Shown here: positions 16,915-24,139 of the stretch, piece by piece
Position numbering within the stretch: position 1 is the stretch's first letter
Layout of the letters: every line of letters starts with the position of its first letter
Assembly: GCF_003004785.1 (NCBI RefSeq)
Contig: NZ_PVZS01000002.1
Location: forward strand, 62,001-126,000
From: Alsobacter soli
Lineage (GTDB): Bacteria > Pseudomonadota > Alphaproteobacteria > Rhizobiales > Beijerinckiaceae
Direction: 5' to 3'
DNA length: 64,000 bases
Notes under the pieces: model-generated
What the model saw: the letters and a program-made list of their open reading frames with translations, nothing else
Told to the model about the DNA's origin: nothing
The model's database searches: none
Made by a program: the position numbers and the translations under genes

Positions 16915-18012
16915 TTGCGGGGTTCGGACGAGAGAACGGGCGCGCTGTTCAGCTATGTGGATCTGGAGGCGCGGGTCCGGAAGGACCATCCGCTGCGGTC
17001 GATCCGGGTGGTGGTCAACGAGGCGCTCGCGGCCATGGAGGCCGATTTCGCGGCGCTCTACTCCCGCACGGGACGGCCCTCGATCCCGCCCGAGAAGCTG
17101 CTGCGGGCCATGCTGCTGCAGGCGTTCTATTCGATCCGCTCCGAGCGGCAGCTCATGGAGCGGCTGGAGTTCGATCTGCTGTTTCGCTGGTTCGTCGGGC
17201 TCGGGATCGACGATCCGGCCTGGGATCATTCGACCTTCTCGAAGAACCGGGACCGGTTGCTGGAGGGCGCTGTCGCGGGTCGGCTCCTGAACGCCATTCT
17301 GGCTCAGCCCCGGGTGAAGCGGCTCTTGTCCACCGAACACTTCAGCGTCGACGGGACGCTGGTTCAGGCCTGGGCCTCGATGAAGAGCTTCAAGCCGGTC
17401 GACCGGCCAAAGGATCAAGACCCGCCTGCGGGCGGGCGCAACGCGGATGCCAACTTCCGGGGCGAGACGCGCTCCAACGCCACGCACGCCAGCACCACCG
17501 ACCCGGACGCGAAGTTGTATCGCAAGGGGCCGGGCATGGAGGCCCGGCTCTGCTTCCTCTGCCACGCGCTGATGGAGAACCGCTCTGGCCTGCTCGTGAA
17601 CGCCTGCCTGACGCAGGCCAGCGGCCATGCCGAGCGCCTGGCCGCGCTGGCCATGATCGAAGCTCGCGCTGACCGTCCCGTCGCGGTGACGCTCGCCGCC
17701 GACAAGGGCTACGACACCGCCGACTTCGTGAACGAGCTGCGCAGCATGAACGTGCGGCCCCACGTCGCCCAGAACACGACGCGTCGCTTCGGGCGCTCGG
17801 CCATCGACGGGCGAACGACGCGCCATCTCGGCTATGCGGCGAGCCAGCGCGCGCGCAAGCGCATCGAGGAGGCCTTCGGCTGGATGAAGACGGTCGCGGG
17901 GCTGCGCCGGCCGATGCTGCGTGGCCTCGATCGGGTCGGGTGGGCCTTCACCTTTGCGGCCGCGGCCTACAACCTGGTCTGCCTGCCGCGCCTCCTGGCG
18001 GAACCCGGCTGA
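16915..18012 (+). CDS. IS5-family DDE transposase
   Basis: A 365-residue transposase. It begins RGSDERTGALFSYVDLEARV after the start codon and has an N-terminal DUF772-like region (IPPEKLLRAMLLQAFYSIRS). The DDE catalytic residues are the Asp in HFSVDGTLVQAW (about 146), the Asp in ADKGYDT (about 263) and a Glu in RKRIEEAFGW (about 318). The TTG at 16915 is chosen as start because GGAGGG lies four bases upstream; a GTG at 16879 is an alternative. The length is complete and no frameshift is seen, so it looks active. Its stop overlaps the ATG of the passenger gene (TGATG). Confidence 0.93.
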   Translation: MRGSDERTGALFSYVDLEARVRKDHPLRSIRVVVNEALAAMEADFAALYSRTGRPSIPPEKLLRAMLLQAFYSIRSERQLMERLEFDLLFRWFVGLGIDDPAWDHSTFSKNRDRLLEGAVAGRLLNAILAQPRVKRLLSTEHFSVDGTLVQAWASMKSFKPVDRPKDQDPPAGGRNADANFRGETRSNATHASTTDPDAKLYRKGPGMEARLCFLCHALMENRSGLLVNACLTQASGHAERLAALAMIEARADRPVAVTLAADKGYDTADFVNELRSMNVRPHVAQNTTRRFGRSAIDGRTTRHLGYAASQRARKRIEEAFGWMKTVAGLRRPMLRGLDRVGWAFTFAAAAYNLVCLPRLLAEPG

Positions 18013-18069
18013 TGGCGAAAGCCCCCGCCTTCGCCAAGGGCCTTCGCCGGCCGCTGGCGCATCGTCGAG

Positions 18070-18357
18070 ATGGATGTCTGGGACAATGACGTTCTCGACC
18101 TCGCCGAAGAGGCCCATCTCACCTTCCAGGGTGCATCAGACGGGGAGATCGCCTTCGTCGCCGTCAAGGGCTTCCTCGATGTCCGCTACGGCTCACGGGA
18201 CGGCGCTGCCTGCGCCGAGTTCTCCTGGCAAGGCGAAGATGATGGCGACGACGTCTGCGGTCGCGGCTGGGTCAGGCTCGGAACCGCCGGTCGCCTCGTC
18301 GGCCATGTCTTCATCCACCAGGCCGACGACTCGGGCTTCGTCTGCGAACGGGATTGA
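18070..18357 (+). CDS. Small acidic passenger protein inside the IS, N-terminus frameshifted
   Basis: From the ATG at 18070 a 95-residue acidic protein can be read (DNDVLDLAEEAHLTFQGA, KGFLDVRYGSRDG, FSWQGEDDGDD, GRLVGHVFIHQADDSGF). In the same frame just upstream, GRWRIVE is readable, and one base out of frame AFAKGLR leads back to an ATG at 18012 that overlaps the transposase stop. The natural start is therefore probably 18012, with an extra C near 18048-18050 breaking the frame. The stop codon touches the right inverted repeat. The fold and function are unknown to me. Transcription is coupled to the transposase. Confidence 0.7.
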   Translation: MDVWDNDVLDLAEEAHLTFQGASDGEIAFVAVKGFLDVRYGSRDGAACAEFSWQGEDDGDDVCGRGWVRLGTAGRLVGHVFIHQADDSGFVCERD

Positions 18358-18373
18358 GTTCTTCAACGCCCTG
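18356..18373 (-). repeat. Right terminal inverted repeat of the IS element
   Basis: On the plus strand GAGTTCTTCAACGCCCTG, followed by the target duplication CTAG at 18374-18377. Its first two bases are inside the passenger gene's stop codon, so coding sequence reaches the very end of the element. Confidence 0.9.
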
Positions 18374-18409
18374 CTAGGGCCGCTGTCACGATGAAGGCGC
18401 TGATCTTGC

Positions 18410-19003
18410 TCATCTCTTCGCTCCCTTGATGGTGTCGGCCGACCGACTCCCGCCGGCCGGTTTCCGCTGTGACCGACTCTCACTCGACCCGGAAGCGGTC
18501 TGGGCCCCGCCAGCATCCTCGTCCCAGACACCCTTCGGCAGACTGACCCACTTGTTGTGAGATTTCATCACCACGAAGGTTTCGCTTCCCTGGATCACCC
18601 CGGGTTCGGCAAGCCCCGGCAGCAGCGTGCTGGTGACACGGTAGAGGTCTTGCATGTCACCTTCGAACAGCACCTCGGCGATGAGGTCGTACCGGCCCGT
18701 CACGATGCTGACCGATGTGACAAAGGGCAGCTCGGCCATGCGTTGAGCGACCTCATCGAGACGGCCGTGACCATTGGCATGGATGCCGATGATCGCGGCG
18801 ATCAGCTCCGGGCGTTCTGCCACGTTGAGAACCCCGACGATCTTGAGCAAATTGGCTTCAACGAGGGTTTTCAAGCGGGAACGGACAGTTGGCGGGCTCA
18901 GACCCAGGCGAGCGGCCAGATCGCTCACGCCTTCCCGTCCCTCGCGAGACAGCAGCTTGGCGAGGCGTCGATCCGCGCGGTCCCATTTTTCTCGCATCAA
19001 CAA
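18410..19003 (-). CDS. Lrp/AsnC family transcriptional regulator
   Basis: A 197-residue regulator. The N-terminal helix-turn-helix reads VSDLAARLGLSPPTVRSRLKTL (residues about 26-47), followed by an Asnc_trans_reg domain with the RAM-type core FVTSVSIVTGRYDLIAEV. A basic, low-complexity tail of about 40 residues (SSESRSQRKPAGGSRS) extends beyond the usual 150-160 residues. Its TGA overlapped the original ATG of the amino-acid binding-protein gene before IS insertion, so it was the first gene of that operon. It is divergent from the racemase-like gene. Lrp-type regulators respond to amino acids, consistent with the transporter. Confidence 0.9.
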   Translation of the reverse strand: MLMREKWDRADRRLAKLLSREGREGVSDLAARLGLSPPTVRSRLKTLVEANLLKIVGVLNVAERPELIAAIIGIHANGHGRLDEVAQRMAELPFVTSVSIVTGRYDLIAEVLFEGDMQDLYRVTSTLLPGLAEPGVIQGSETFVVMKSHNKWVSLPKGVWDEDAGGAQTASGSSESRSQRKPAGGSRSADTIKGAKR

Positions 19004-19134
19004 AACTCCCGAAAGATTTTTATCGATCTGCTAAATTCCACTGTCAATATTCTGGCCCTTGAAAAAGAGTGACCTGTTATGCGCGAGCCCATGGGCCTTG
19101 CCGCCGGAGTGAGAGATCGTCAGGAGGATCGGGC
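19004..19134. promoter_or_regulatory. AT-rich divergent promoter region between lrp-type and racemase-like genes
   Basis: The 131 bp between the divergent genes include the AT-rich stretch at about 19010-19070 (GAAAGATTTTTATCGATCTG and beyond), unusual in this GC-rich DNA and typical of Lrp binding and bending sites. GGAGGAT lies just before the ATG at 19135. No exact operator can be defined by eye. Confidence 0.45.
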
Positions 19135-19857
19135 ATGCATATCGGGCTGATCGGCGGCATCGGGGTCGCCGCAACCGTGGTCTACTATCAACGTCTCGTG
19201 GCGCGCGCATCGGAGCGGGGTGCGGCCAGGCTCGACCTGACCTTCGCGCACGGCGACATCCAGGAGCTGATCGGCAACAATCTGGCGGATCGTCGGGAGG
19301 AGCAGGCGCTCGCCTTCCTTCCCCTCGCCCGAAGGCTGAAGGACGCAGGCTGCTCCTGTTTCGCGCTCACGTCTCTCGGCGCGCACTTCTGCGCGGCGGA
19401 ACTCGCAAGGATCGCACCCCTGCCGATGGTTTCGGGCGTGGCTCCGCTGGACAGCTATTTCGCGAGCCGCGGGGTGCGGAAGGTTGGGCTTCTGGGCACG
19501 CGCGTGGTGATGCGGACCCGGCTATACGGGCAGCTCGCACGGACTGAGGCGCTGGCGCTGGACGAGGAAATCGAGTTTCTCGGCCAGATGTACCAGGAGG
19601 TGGCGGTGGCCGGCGTCTGCTCGGCCGAGCAGCGCGCCGCCTTCATCGACGCAGGCAGGCGCATGATGGCGCGAGGCGCCGAGGCGATCGTGCTGGCGGG
19701 CACAGACCTCAACCTCGCCTTCGACGGGCAGGATCCGGGCTATCCGGTCATCGACGCCCTGGACGTGCATGTCGGGCTTCTGGCCGATCTCGCCGCGGAT
19801 CGGATCTCGATCGAGGCTGCGACGGGCAAGGCAGACGACCTTTCGCCAGGAGCATAA
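19135..19857 (+). CDS. Aspartate/glutamate racemase superfamily protein lacking both catalytic cysteines
   Basis: A 240-residue protein with the superfamily start HIGLIGGIGVAATVVYY and the blocks FAHGDIQELIGNN, GVRKVGLLGTRVVM and DPGYPVIDALDVHVG. The first catalytic motif of racemases (C-T/N-T near the middle) reads ALTSLGAH (Thr79, Ser80), and the second (G-C-T-E) reads LAGTDLNL (Gly189, Thr190, Asp191). The two-cysteine racemase mechanism is therefore not available as written. It is divergent from the amino-acid operon. It could be a non-racemase lyase or isomerase, or use another base. Start at 19135 is supported by AGGAGG. Confidence 0.82.
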   Translation: MHIGLIGGIGVAATVVYYQRLVARASERGAARLDLTFAHGDIQELIGNNLADRREEQALAFLPLARRLKDAGCSCFALTSLGAHFCAAELARIAPLPMVSGVAPLDSYFASRGVRKVGLLGTRVVMRTRLYGQLARTEALALDEEIEFLGQMYQEVAVAGVCSAEQRAAFIDAGRRMMARGAEAIVLAGTDLNLAFDGQDPGYPVIDALDVHVGLLADLAADRISIEAATGKADDLSPGA

Positions 19858-19927
19858 CGCTGCTCGACCGACGAAGGTCGCGGGGCTTGCGGACGCGACA
19901 CGGGATGGCCTCGGACGTGCGATTCCG

Positions 19928-20707
19928 TCACGAGGACGCGCCGCGGGACAGCACCCCGCGGGACAGGAAGATGTCGGTGATCTCGTCGGAGATGCCGATG
20001 AATTCCGGACGCTTTCGCCCGTCCAGCCCGCGCGGCCGCGGCATCTCGATGGGAATGATGCGCTCGATCCGGCCCGGACGCGGGCTCATCACCACGACGC
20101 GGTCCGACAGCAGGACCGCCTCGTCGATGGAGTGGGTGATGAACAGCACGGTCTTGCGCGTCGCCATCCACAACGCCTCGAGATCAAGCCGCATCTGTTC
20201 GCGCGTGAGGGCGTCGAGTGCGCCGAACGGCTCGTCCATGATGAGCATGACGGGATCGTGGATCAGCGAGCGCGCGATGGCGCAGCGTTGGCGCATGCCC
20301 CCTGAGAGCTCGTAGGGATAGCGGTTCGCGAACTCGGACAGCCCGACGCGGCCGAGCAGCTCGTCCGCGCGGCCGACATAGTCCGACTTGCGCAGGCCGC
20401 GCATCTCCACTTGGAACAGAAGGTTGTCGCGCACGCTGCGCCAGTCCAGCAGCACCGGGGCCTGAAAAACGATGCCGATCTCGCCGCTGGGACGGGTCAC
20501 GGGCTCTCCGTTGACGAGAATCTCGCCCGAACTGGCCGGAAGCAGGCCGGTCAGCAGGCGCAACAAGGTCGACTTGCCGCAGCCGGACGGGCCAACGATG
20601 GAGACGAACTCGCCGTCCGCGATGTCTAGGTCCACCCTGTCCAAGGCGTGCGTGATCATGCCGCCGCGGCGGTAGGTCTTGCCGACGTTGCGCAGGCTGA
20701 TGGGCAT
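19928..20707 (-). CDS. Nitrate/taurine-type ABC transporter ATPase (SsuB/TauB family)
   Basis: A 259-residue ABC ATPase. Walker A GPSGCGKST is at about residues 39-47, the signature YELSGGMRQRCAIARSL and Walker B VMLIMDEPFGALDALTREQM are those of the SsuB/TauB/NrtD group. The ATG at 20707 overlaps the stop of the IclR gene (TGATG), so regulator and ATPase form one transcript. The permease and binding protein are encoded divergently at 21618 and 22438. Confidence 0.93.
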   Translation of the reverse strand: MPISLRNVGKTYRRGGMITHALDRVDLDIADGEFVSIVGPSGCGKSTLLRLLTGLLPASSGEILVNGEPVTRPSGEIGIVFQAPVLLDWRSVRDNLLFQVEMRGLRKSDYVGRADELLGRVGLSEFANRYPYELSGGMRQRCAIARSLIHDPVMLIMDEPFGALDALTREQMRLDLEALWMATRKTVLFITHSIDEAVLLSDRVVVMSPRPGRIERIIPIEMPRPRGLDGRKRPEFIGISDEITDIFLSRGVLSRGASS

Positions 20708-21501
20708 CAGGCGGTTCTCCGGGAAACGGGGGCCGGCATCGGCCAGCGGTCGGCGATCTCCGCGGCGGCCTCGCAGACCCGTCGTGCGAGGTTTTCGTGG
20801 AGTGAGGGTGGGATGCGCTGCACGGGGCCGGCGACGCTGACCGCGCCGATCGTGACCCCGCCGCCTGGAGCGATCGGCGCGGCGATGGCGACGATGCCGG
20901 GCTCGGCCTCCTCCAGCGCGATCGCCCACCCGCGATCTCGCGTCAGACGCAGAGCGGCGAGGAGCCCTTCCACGTCCCGCATGGCGTTGGGGCCCGTCGC
21001 GCCGGTGTCGCCCAGCCCTTCCTCCAGCAGAATCGCGATGGCTTCGTGCTCGGGGAGAGTGGACAGCCAGGCCTTGCCGTTGGCCGTCGCATGCAAGGGG
21101 ATGCGACCCGTCATGGACGGGGCGTACATCAGGCCGGGCGGCGCGCCCTGGGCGGATCCCAGCCAGGCCAGCCGCCTGTCCTGGACGCAGGAGAGGCGCA
21201 CCAGTTCGCCCGTCTCGCGCGCCAGCGCGTCGAGGATCGGCTGGCAGATGTCCTCCACCCGCGCCTCCGACAGCATGCGTTTCCCCATGAGGGCGAAGCG
21301 AAGCGTCAAACGGTACCGCTGCGTGGCGGGGTCCTGTTCGGCCCACCCCTTCTCGACGAGCTGCGCCAAGAGCCGGTGCACGCCGCTCTTTGGCAGCCCG
21401 AGTTGGATCGCCAGATCCGACACTCCCGCCGGGGCGGCGGCGCGCGACATCGCCTCGATCAGGTCGAGGGCGCTGTGCAGCTGGGACTTCACGACGCGCA
21501 T
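20707..21501 (-). CDS. IclR family transcriptional regulator
   Basis: A 264-residue regulator with an N-terminal winged helix (GVSDLAIQLGLPKSGVHRLLAQL) and a C-terminal IclR effector domain (GRIPLHATANGKAWLSTLPEHE, SVAGPVQRI). The ATG at 21501 gives the usual length; a TTG at 21537 is a longer alternative but would overlap the operator. It is divergent from the permease gene and co-transcribed with the ATPase, so it probably controls the whole importer locus in response to the imported compound. Confidence 0.9.
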   Translation of the reverse strand: MRVVKSQLHSALDLIEAMSRAAAPAGVSDLAIQLGLPKSGVHRLLAQLVEKGWAEQDPATQRYRLTLRFALMGKRMLSEARVEDICQPILDALARETGELVRLSCVQDRRLAWLGSAQGAPPGLMYAPSMTGRIPLHATANGKAWLSTLPEHEAIAILLEEGLGDTGATGPNAMRDVEGLLAALRLTRDRGWAIALEEAEPGIVAIAAPIAPGGGVTIGAVSVAGPVQRIPPSLHENLARRVCEAAAEIADRWPMPAPVSRRTA

Positions 21502-21514
21502 GTTGCCGAACACC

Positions 21515-21535
21515 GTTCTTTGTGGAACGATGTTC
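21515..21535. promoter_or_regulatory. IclR operator candidate with GTTC/GAAC inverted repeats
   Basis: GTTCTTTGTGGAACGATGTTC contains two overlapping inverted pairs (GTTC-N6-GAAC and GAAC-N3-GTTC) in the divergent region just before the IclR start and about 80 bp before the permease ATG. Location and symmetry suit an autoregulatory IclR site. Binding is inferred. Confidence 0.45.
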
Positions 21536-21617
21536 AATGTAGAAAGATGAGCGCGGCGCCGTCAACGCGCGCAGCGCTTGAAAAGCGCCGCTGGTCGGCG
21601 ACGGGGAGGTTCCTGGG

Positions 21618-22415
21618 ATGAGCGCCGTTCGCAGGCTCGTGCACGACCACTGGAAGGTCGTGGCGACTTTCGCGGCCATCTTCGTCGTGTGGGAGGCCGC
21701 TGTTCTGCTGTTGGGTGTGAAGCCCTACATCCTCCCCAAGCCCACGACGGTTCTGGCGCAGATGTCGACGCGCATGCCGACCATCGTGGATGGGGCGCTC
21801 GCCACCCTGCAGCCGATGCTGGCCGGCTACGTGCTGGCGGTGGCCGTCGGCGTGCTCCTGGCCCTGCTGGTGGCGTTCTGGCAGGGCTTTCGCGACACGC
21901 TCTACCCGGTCATCGTATTCCTGCAGATCGTGCCCAAGATCGCCGTCGCGCCGCTGTTCCTGATCTGGTTCGGCTATGGGCTTTTGCCGAAGGTGCTGCT
22001 GGTCTTCCTGCTCTCCTTCTTTCCGATCGTGGTCAGCGCCGTCACCGCCTTCCGCTCGGTCGACCCGGACATCCTCGACCTGGCCCGCGCCACTGGCGCG
22101 GGGCCAGGGCGCATCTTCTGGAAGGTGCAGTTGCCGCACGCTCTGCCCACCCTGTTCACCGGCTTCAAGGTGGCTGCGGCGCTCTCGGCGACGGGCGCGC
22201 TGGTGGCGGAGTTCGTCGCATCCGACCGGGGACTCGGCTACCTGCTGGTCGGCTATTCCAACAACATGGACACCCCCATGGCGTTCGCCACCATCCTGGT
22301 CGTGAGCCTCATGGGCCTGGCGCTTTACGGGGCGGTGGAAGCGATCGAGCGCGTCGCCATTCCATGGCACGTGTCCCGCCGCAGCGCTGAACCGGAGCTG
22401 TCCGGCAATCCTTGA
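21618..22415 (+). CDS. Nitrate/taurine-type ABC transporter permease (SsuC/TauC family)
   Basis: A 265-residue inner-membrane permease with about six membrane segments. The family motif region VAPLFLIWFGYGLLPKVLLV and the EAA loop DILDLARATGAGPGRIFWKV are clear. GGGGAGG precedes the ATG by 8 nt. It starts a four-gene plus-strand run (permease, binding protein, ferredoxin-fold protein, SDR) and needs the ATPase from the opposite strand. Confidence 0.93.
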   Translation: MSAVRRLVHDHWKVVATFAAIFVVWEAAVLLLGVKPYILPKPTTVLAQMSTRMPTIVDGALATLQPMLAGYVLAVAVGVLLALLVAFWQGFRDTLYPVIVFLQIVPKIAVAPLFLIWFGYGLLPKVLLVFLLSFFPIVVSAVTAFRSVDPDILDLARATGAGPGRIFWKVQLPHALPTLFTGFKVAAALSATGALVAEFVASDRGLGYLLVGYSNNMDTPMAFATILVVSLMGLALYGAVEAIERVAIPWHVSRRSAEPELSGNP

Positions 22416-22437
22416 ACAACATCCTCGGGAGGGTCCA

Positions 22438-23415
22438 ATGAGACGTATTTCGCTGGGCGTGGTCGCCGCCATGCTCCTCGCAGCGGCGCCGGCGGCGGCC
22501 GCTGACAAGGTCACCTTCCGCCTCAATTGGATCGCCTACGGGTTCCACACGCCGTTCTATCTTGGCCTCGAGCGTGGCTACTACAAGGACGAGGGCATCG
22601 ACCTCACCATCGGCGAAGGCCAGGGTTCCGTGCGCGCCGTCCAGACGGTCGGGGCCAAGGGGGACACGTTCGGGCTGGCCGACGGCGGTTCGGTGGTCGC
22701 GGGCGTCAGCAAGGGCGCCCCGGTGCGGGCCGTCATGGCGATCACGAGCTCGTCACCCTACGCCTTGTCGGCTCGCGCCGACGCCGGCGTGAGGACCCTG
22801 AAGGACATCGAGGGCAAGACGGTCGCGAGCGCGCCGGGCGAGGCGGGGCTTCAGCTCCTGCCGGCGCTGTTCGCCCGCAACGGCGTTGACGCCTCGAAGG
22901 TGAAGATTCTGCGCGTCGAGGGCGCGGGCAAGATGGTGGCCGTGGCCGAGAAGAAGGCCGAGGCCCTGATGGCCGGGCTCGACAACCAGTCGATCACGCT
23001 GCCGCGCCAGGGCGTTCCGCTGGTCGACTTCGGCTATGCGGCCAACGGCGTCAACACCATGGGACTGACCATCATCGCCAACGAGGACACCATCAAGTCG
23101 AACCCGGACCTGGTGCGCCGCTTCGTCAAGGCCACCGCGCGCAGCTTCGAGGCGGCCCTGAAGGAGCCCGAGGCGTCCGTCAAGGCGGGGCAGAAGGTCA
23201 AGCCCGACATGGAGGCCGACCTCGCCATGGCGCAACTCAAGGCCGGCGTCGCCCTGATGAACTCGGAAGCCTCCAAGTCGCTGCCGTTGGGGCAATTCGC
23301 GCTCAAGGACTGGCAGGACACCATCGACCTCATGAAGCAGTACCAGGACCTGCAGACCGACAAACCGGCCGATGCGTTCTTCACGAACGCCTTCGCGGGC
23401 AAGGGCGGGTCCTGA
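22438..23415 (+). CDS. NMT1/SsuA-like ABC transporter substrate-binding protein
   Basis: A 325-residue periplasmic protein. The signal peptide ends near AAPAAAA; the mature start KVTFRLNWIAYGFHTPFYLG and ERGYYKDEGIDLTIGEGQGS is the NMT1/THI5-like pattern used for sulfonates, nitrate, pyrimidine precursors and aromatic acids. GGGAGGG precedes the ATG. The ligand is unknown. The two following genes (a Dabb-like protein and an SDR) suggest that the compound is oxidised or reduced after uptake (inference). Confidence 0.92.
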   Translation: MRRISLGVVAAMLLAAAPAAAADKVTFRLNWIAYGFHTPFYLGLERGYYKDEGIDLTIGEGQGSVRAVQTVGAKGDTFGLADGGSVVAGVSKGAPVRAVMAITSSSPYALSARADAGVRTLKDIEGKTVASAPGEAGLQLLPALFARNGVDASKVKILRVEGAGKMVAVAEKKAEALMAGLDNQSITLPRQGVPLVDFGYAANGVNTMGLTIIANEDTIKSNPDLVRRFVKATARSFEAALKEPEASVKAGQKVKPDMEADLAMAQLKAGVALMNSEASKSLPLGQFALKDWQDTIDLMKQYQDLQTDKPADAFFTNAFAGKGGS

Positions 23416-23445
23416 GGCGCCAGGCCGAACGAGGAGGAGGAGCGC

Positions 23446-24135
23446 ATGTTGGCTGGCGAAGGCGCAGTCCTGATCTGGAACGACATCACGCCCGAGGGAC
23501 GGGACGCGTTCTACGCGTGGCATATCGTCGAGCACATGCCCGAGCGCGTCGGCATCCCGGGCTTCCGGCGCGGTCGGCGCTACATCCGGGAGGACGAGGC
23601 GACGTCGCCCGAGTTCTTCACGCTCTATGAGACGGACACGCCCCAAGTGCTCGTCGGCCAGGACTATGCGTCCCGCCTCAACGCGCCGACCCCGTGGACG
23701 CGCTCCGCCACGCAGGCGTTCCGCAATACGTCCCGGGCCCTCACGCGCGTCCGGGCGAGCGTCGGCCCGGGCGCGGGTGGCATGCTGGCCACCATTCGTT
23801 TTGACGTGGCGCCGGAACGGCGAGCCGAGGTCGAGCGGATCCTGGCCGAGGAGGCCGTCCCCCGGGTGGCCGCGTCTCCCCGGCTGACTGGCGTACACCT
23901 GTGCGTCACGGATGCGGCCGCGAGCGGCGAGCGCACGGCCGAGAGCCGGGGCCGCGCGGATATCCTCGCTGCGCCGGAACACGTGCTCCTGGTGGAAGGC
24001 TGCGGCGCCCGCGAGGTGCGGCAGGCGGCCGAGGCGCTGCTCCGCTTCCCGGGCGTCGCCCTGGACGGCGAGGCGGTCGTCGGCGTGTATCGCCTCGAAT
24101 ATGCGCGGCTGAAAACTCCCTGGGCGGCCGGGTGA
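23446..24135 (+). CDS. Dimeric alpha-beta barrel (ferredoxin-fold) protein of unknown function
   Basis: A 229-residue cytoplasmic protein with no signal or membrane segment. Two similar halves can be seen, each starting with a strand followed by an acidic helix: VLIWNDITPEGRDAFYAWHI at residues 8-27 and MLATIRFDVAPERRAEVERI at about 107-126. HIVEHMPERVGIPGFRRGRRY resembles EthD/Dabb-type proteins, which often assist enzymes acting on small aromatic or cyclic compounds. A strong GAGGAGGAGG lies before the ATG. It probably works with the SDR 5 nt downstream. I do not recognise a named family. Confidence 0.8.
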   Translation: MLAGEGAVLIWNDITPEGRDAFYAWHIVEHMPERVGIPGFRRGRRYIREDEATSPEFFTLYETDTPQVLVGQDYASRLNAPTPWTRSATQAFRNTSRALTRVRASVGPGAGGMLATIRFDVAPERRAEVERILAEEAVPRVAASPRLTGVHLCVTDAAASGERTAESRGRADILAAPEHVLLVEGCGAREVRQAAEALLRFPGVALDGEAVVGVYRLEYARLKTPWAAG

Positions 24136-24139
24136 GGCG

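Larger units (their letters stand above)
16840..18373 (+). mobile_element. IS5-family insertion sequence, 1,534 bp, with transposase and passenger gene
   Basis: The element is delimited by 18-bp imperfect inverted repeats, CAGGCTGTTGAAGAAGTC at the left and, read inward, CAGGGCGTTGAAGAACTC at the right (15 of 18 identical). CTAG is duplicated outside both ends (16836-16839 and 18374-18377). CTAG fits the YTAR target preference of IS5-group elements. It carries a DDE transposase and a second small gene on the same strand, filling the whole space between the repeats. It is inserted in the opposite orientation within the signal peptide of an amino-acid binding-protein gene. Confidence 0.92.
16072..18413 (-). 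pseudogene. Amino-acid ABC substrate-binding protein split in its signal peptide by an IS element
   Basis: The gene is in two pieces on the minus strand: 18413-18374 (start codon and 13 codons) and 16839-16072 (the rest). Deleting the IS and one CTAG copy joins them in frame to give MSKISAFIVTAALALFGQ followed by AASSAKVQAGTLDEILKRGE, a normal Sec signal peptide and mature start. The body is a PAAT-type binding protein (PPFSFMDKNGNRTGSAVELA, KADILAADMTPT, KEPLAYAVRYDS). The original ATG overlaps the lrp stop (ATGA). Today the downstream part can only be read from an ATG within the IS end (16887), giving a protein whose charged n-region is lost, so export is doubtful. Confidence 0.9.
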
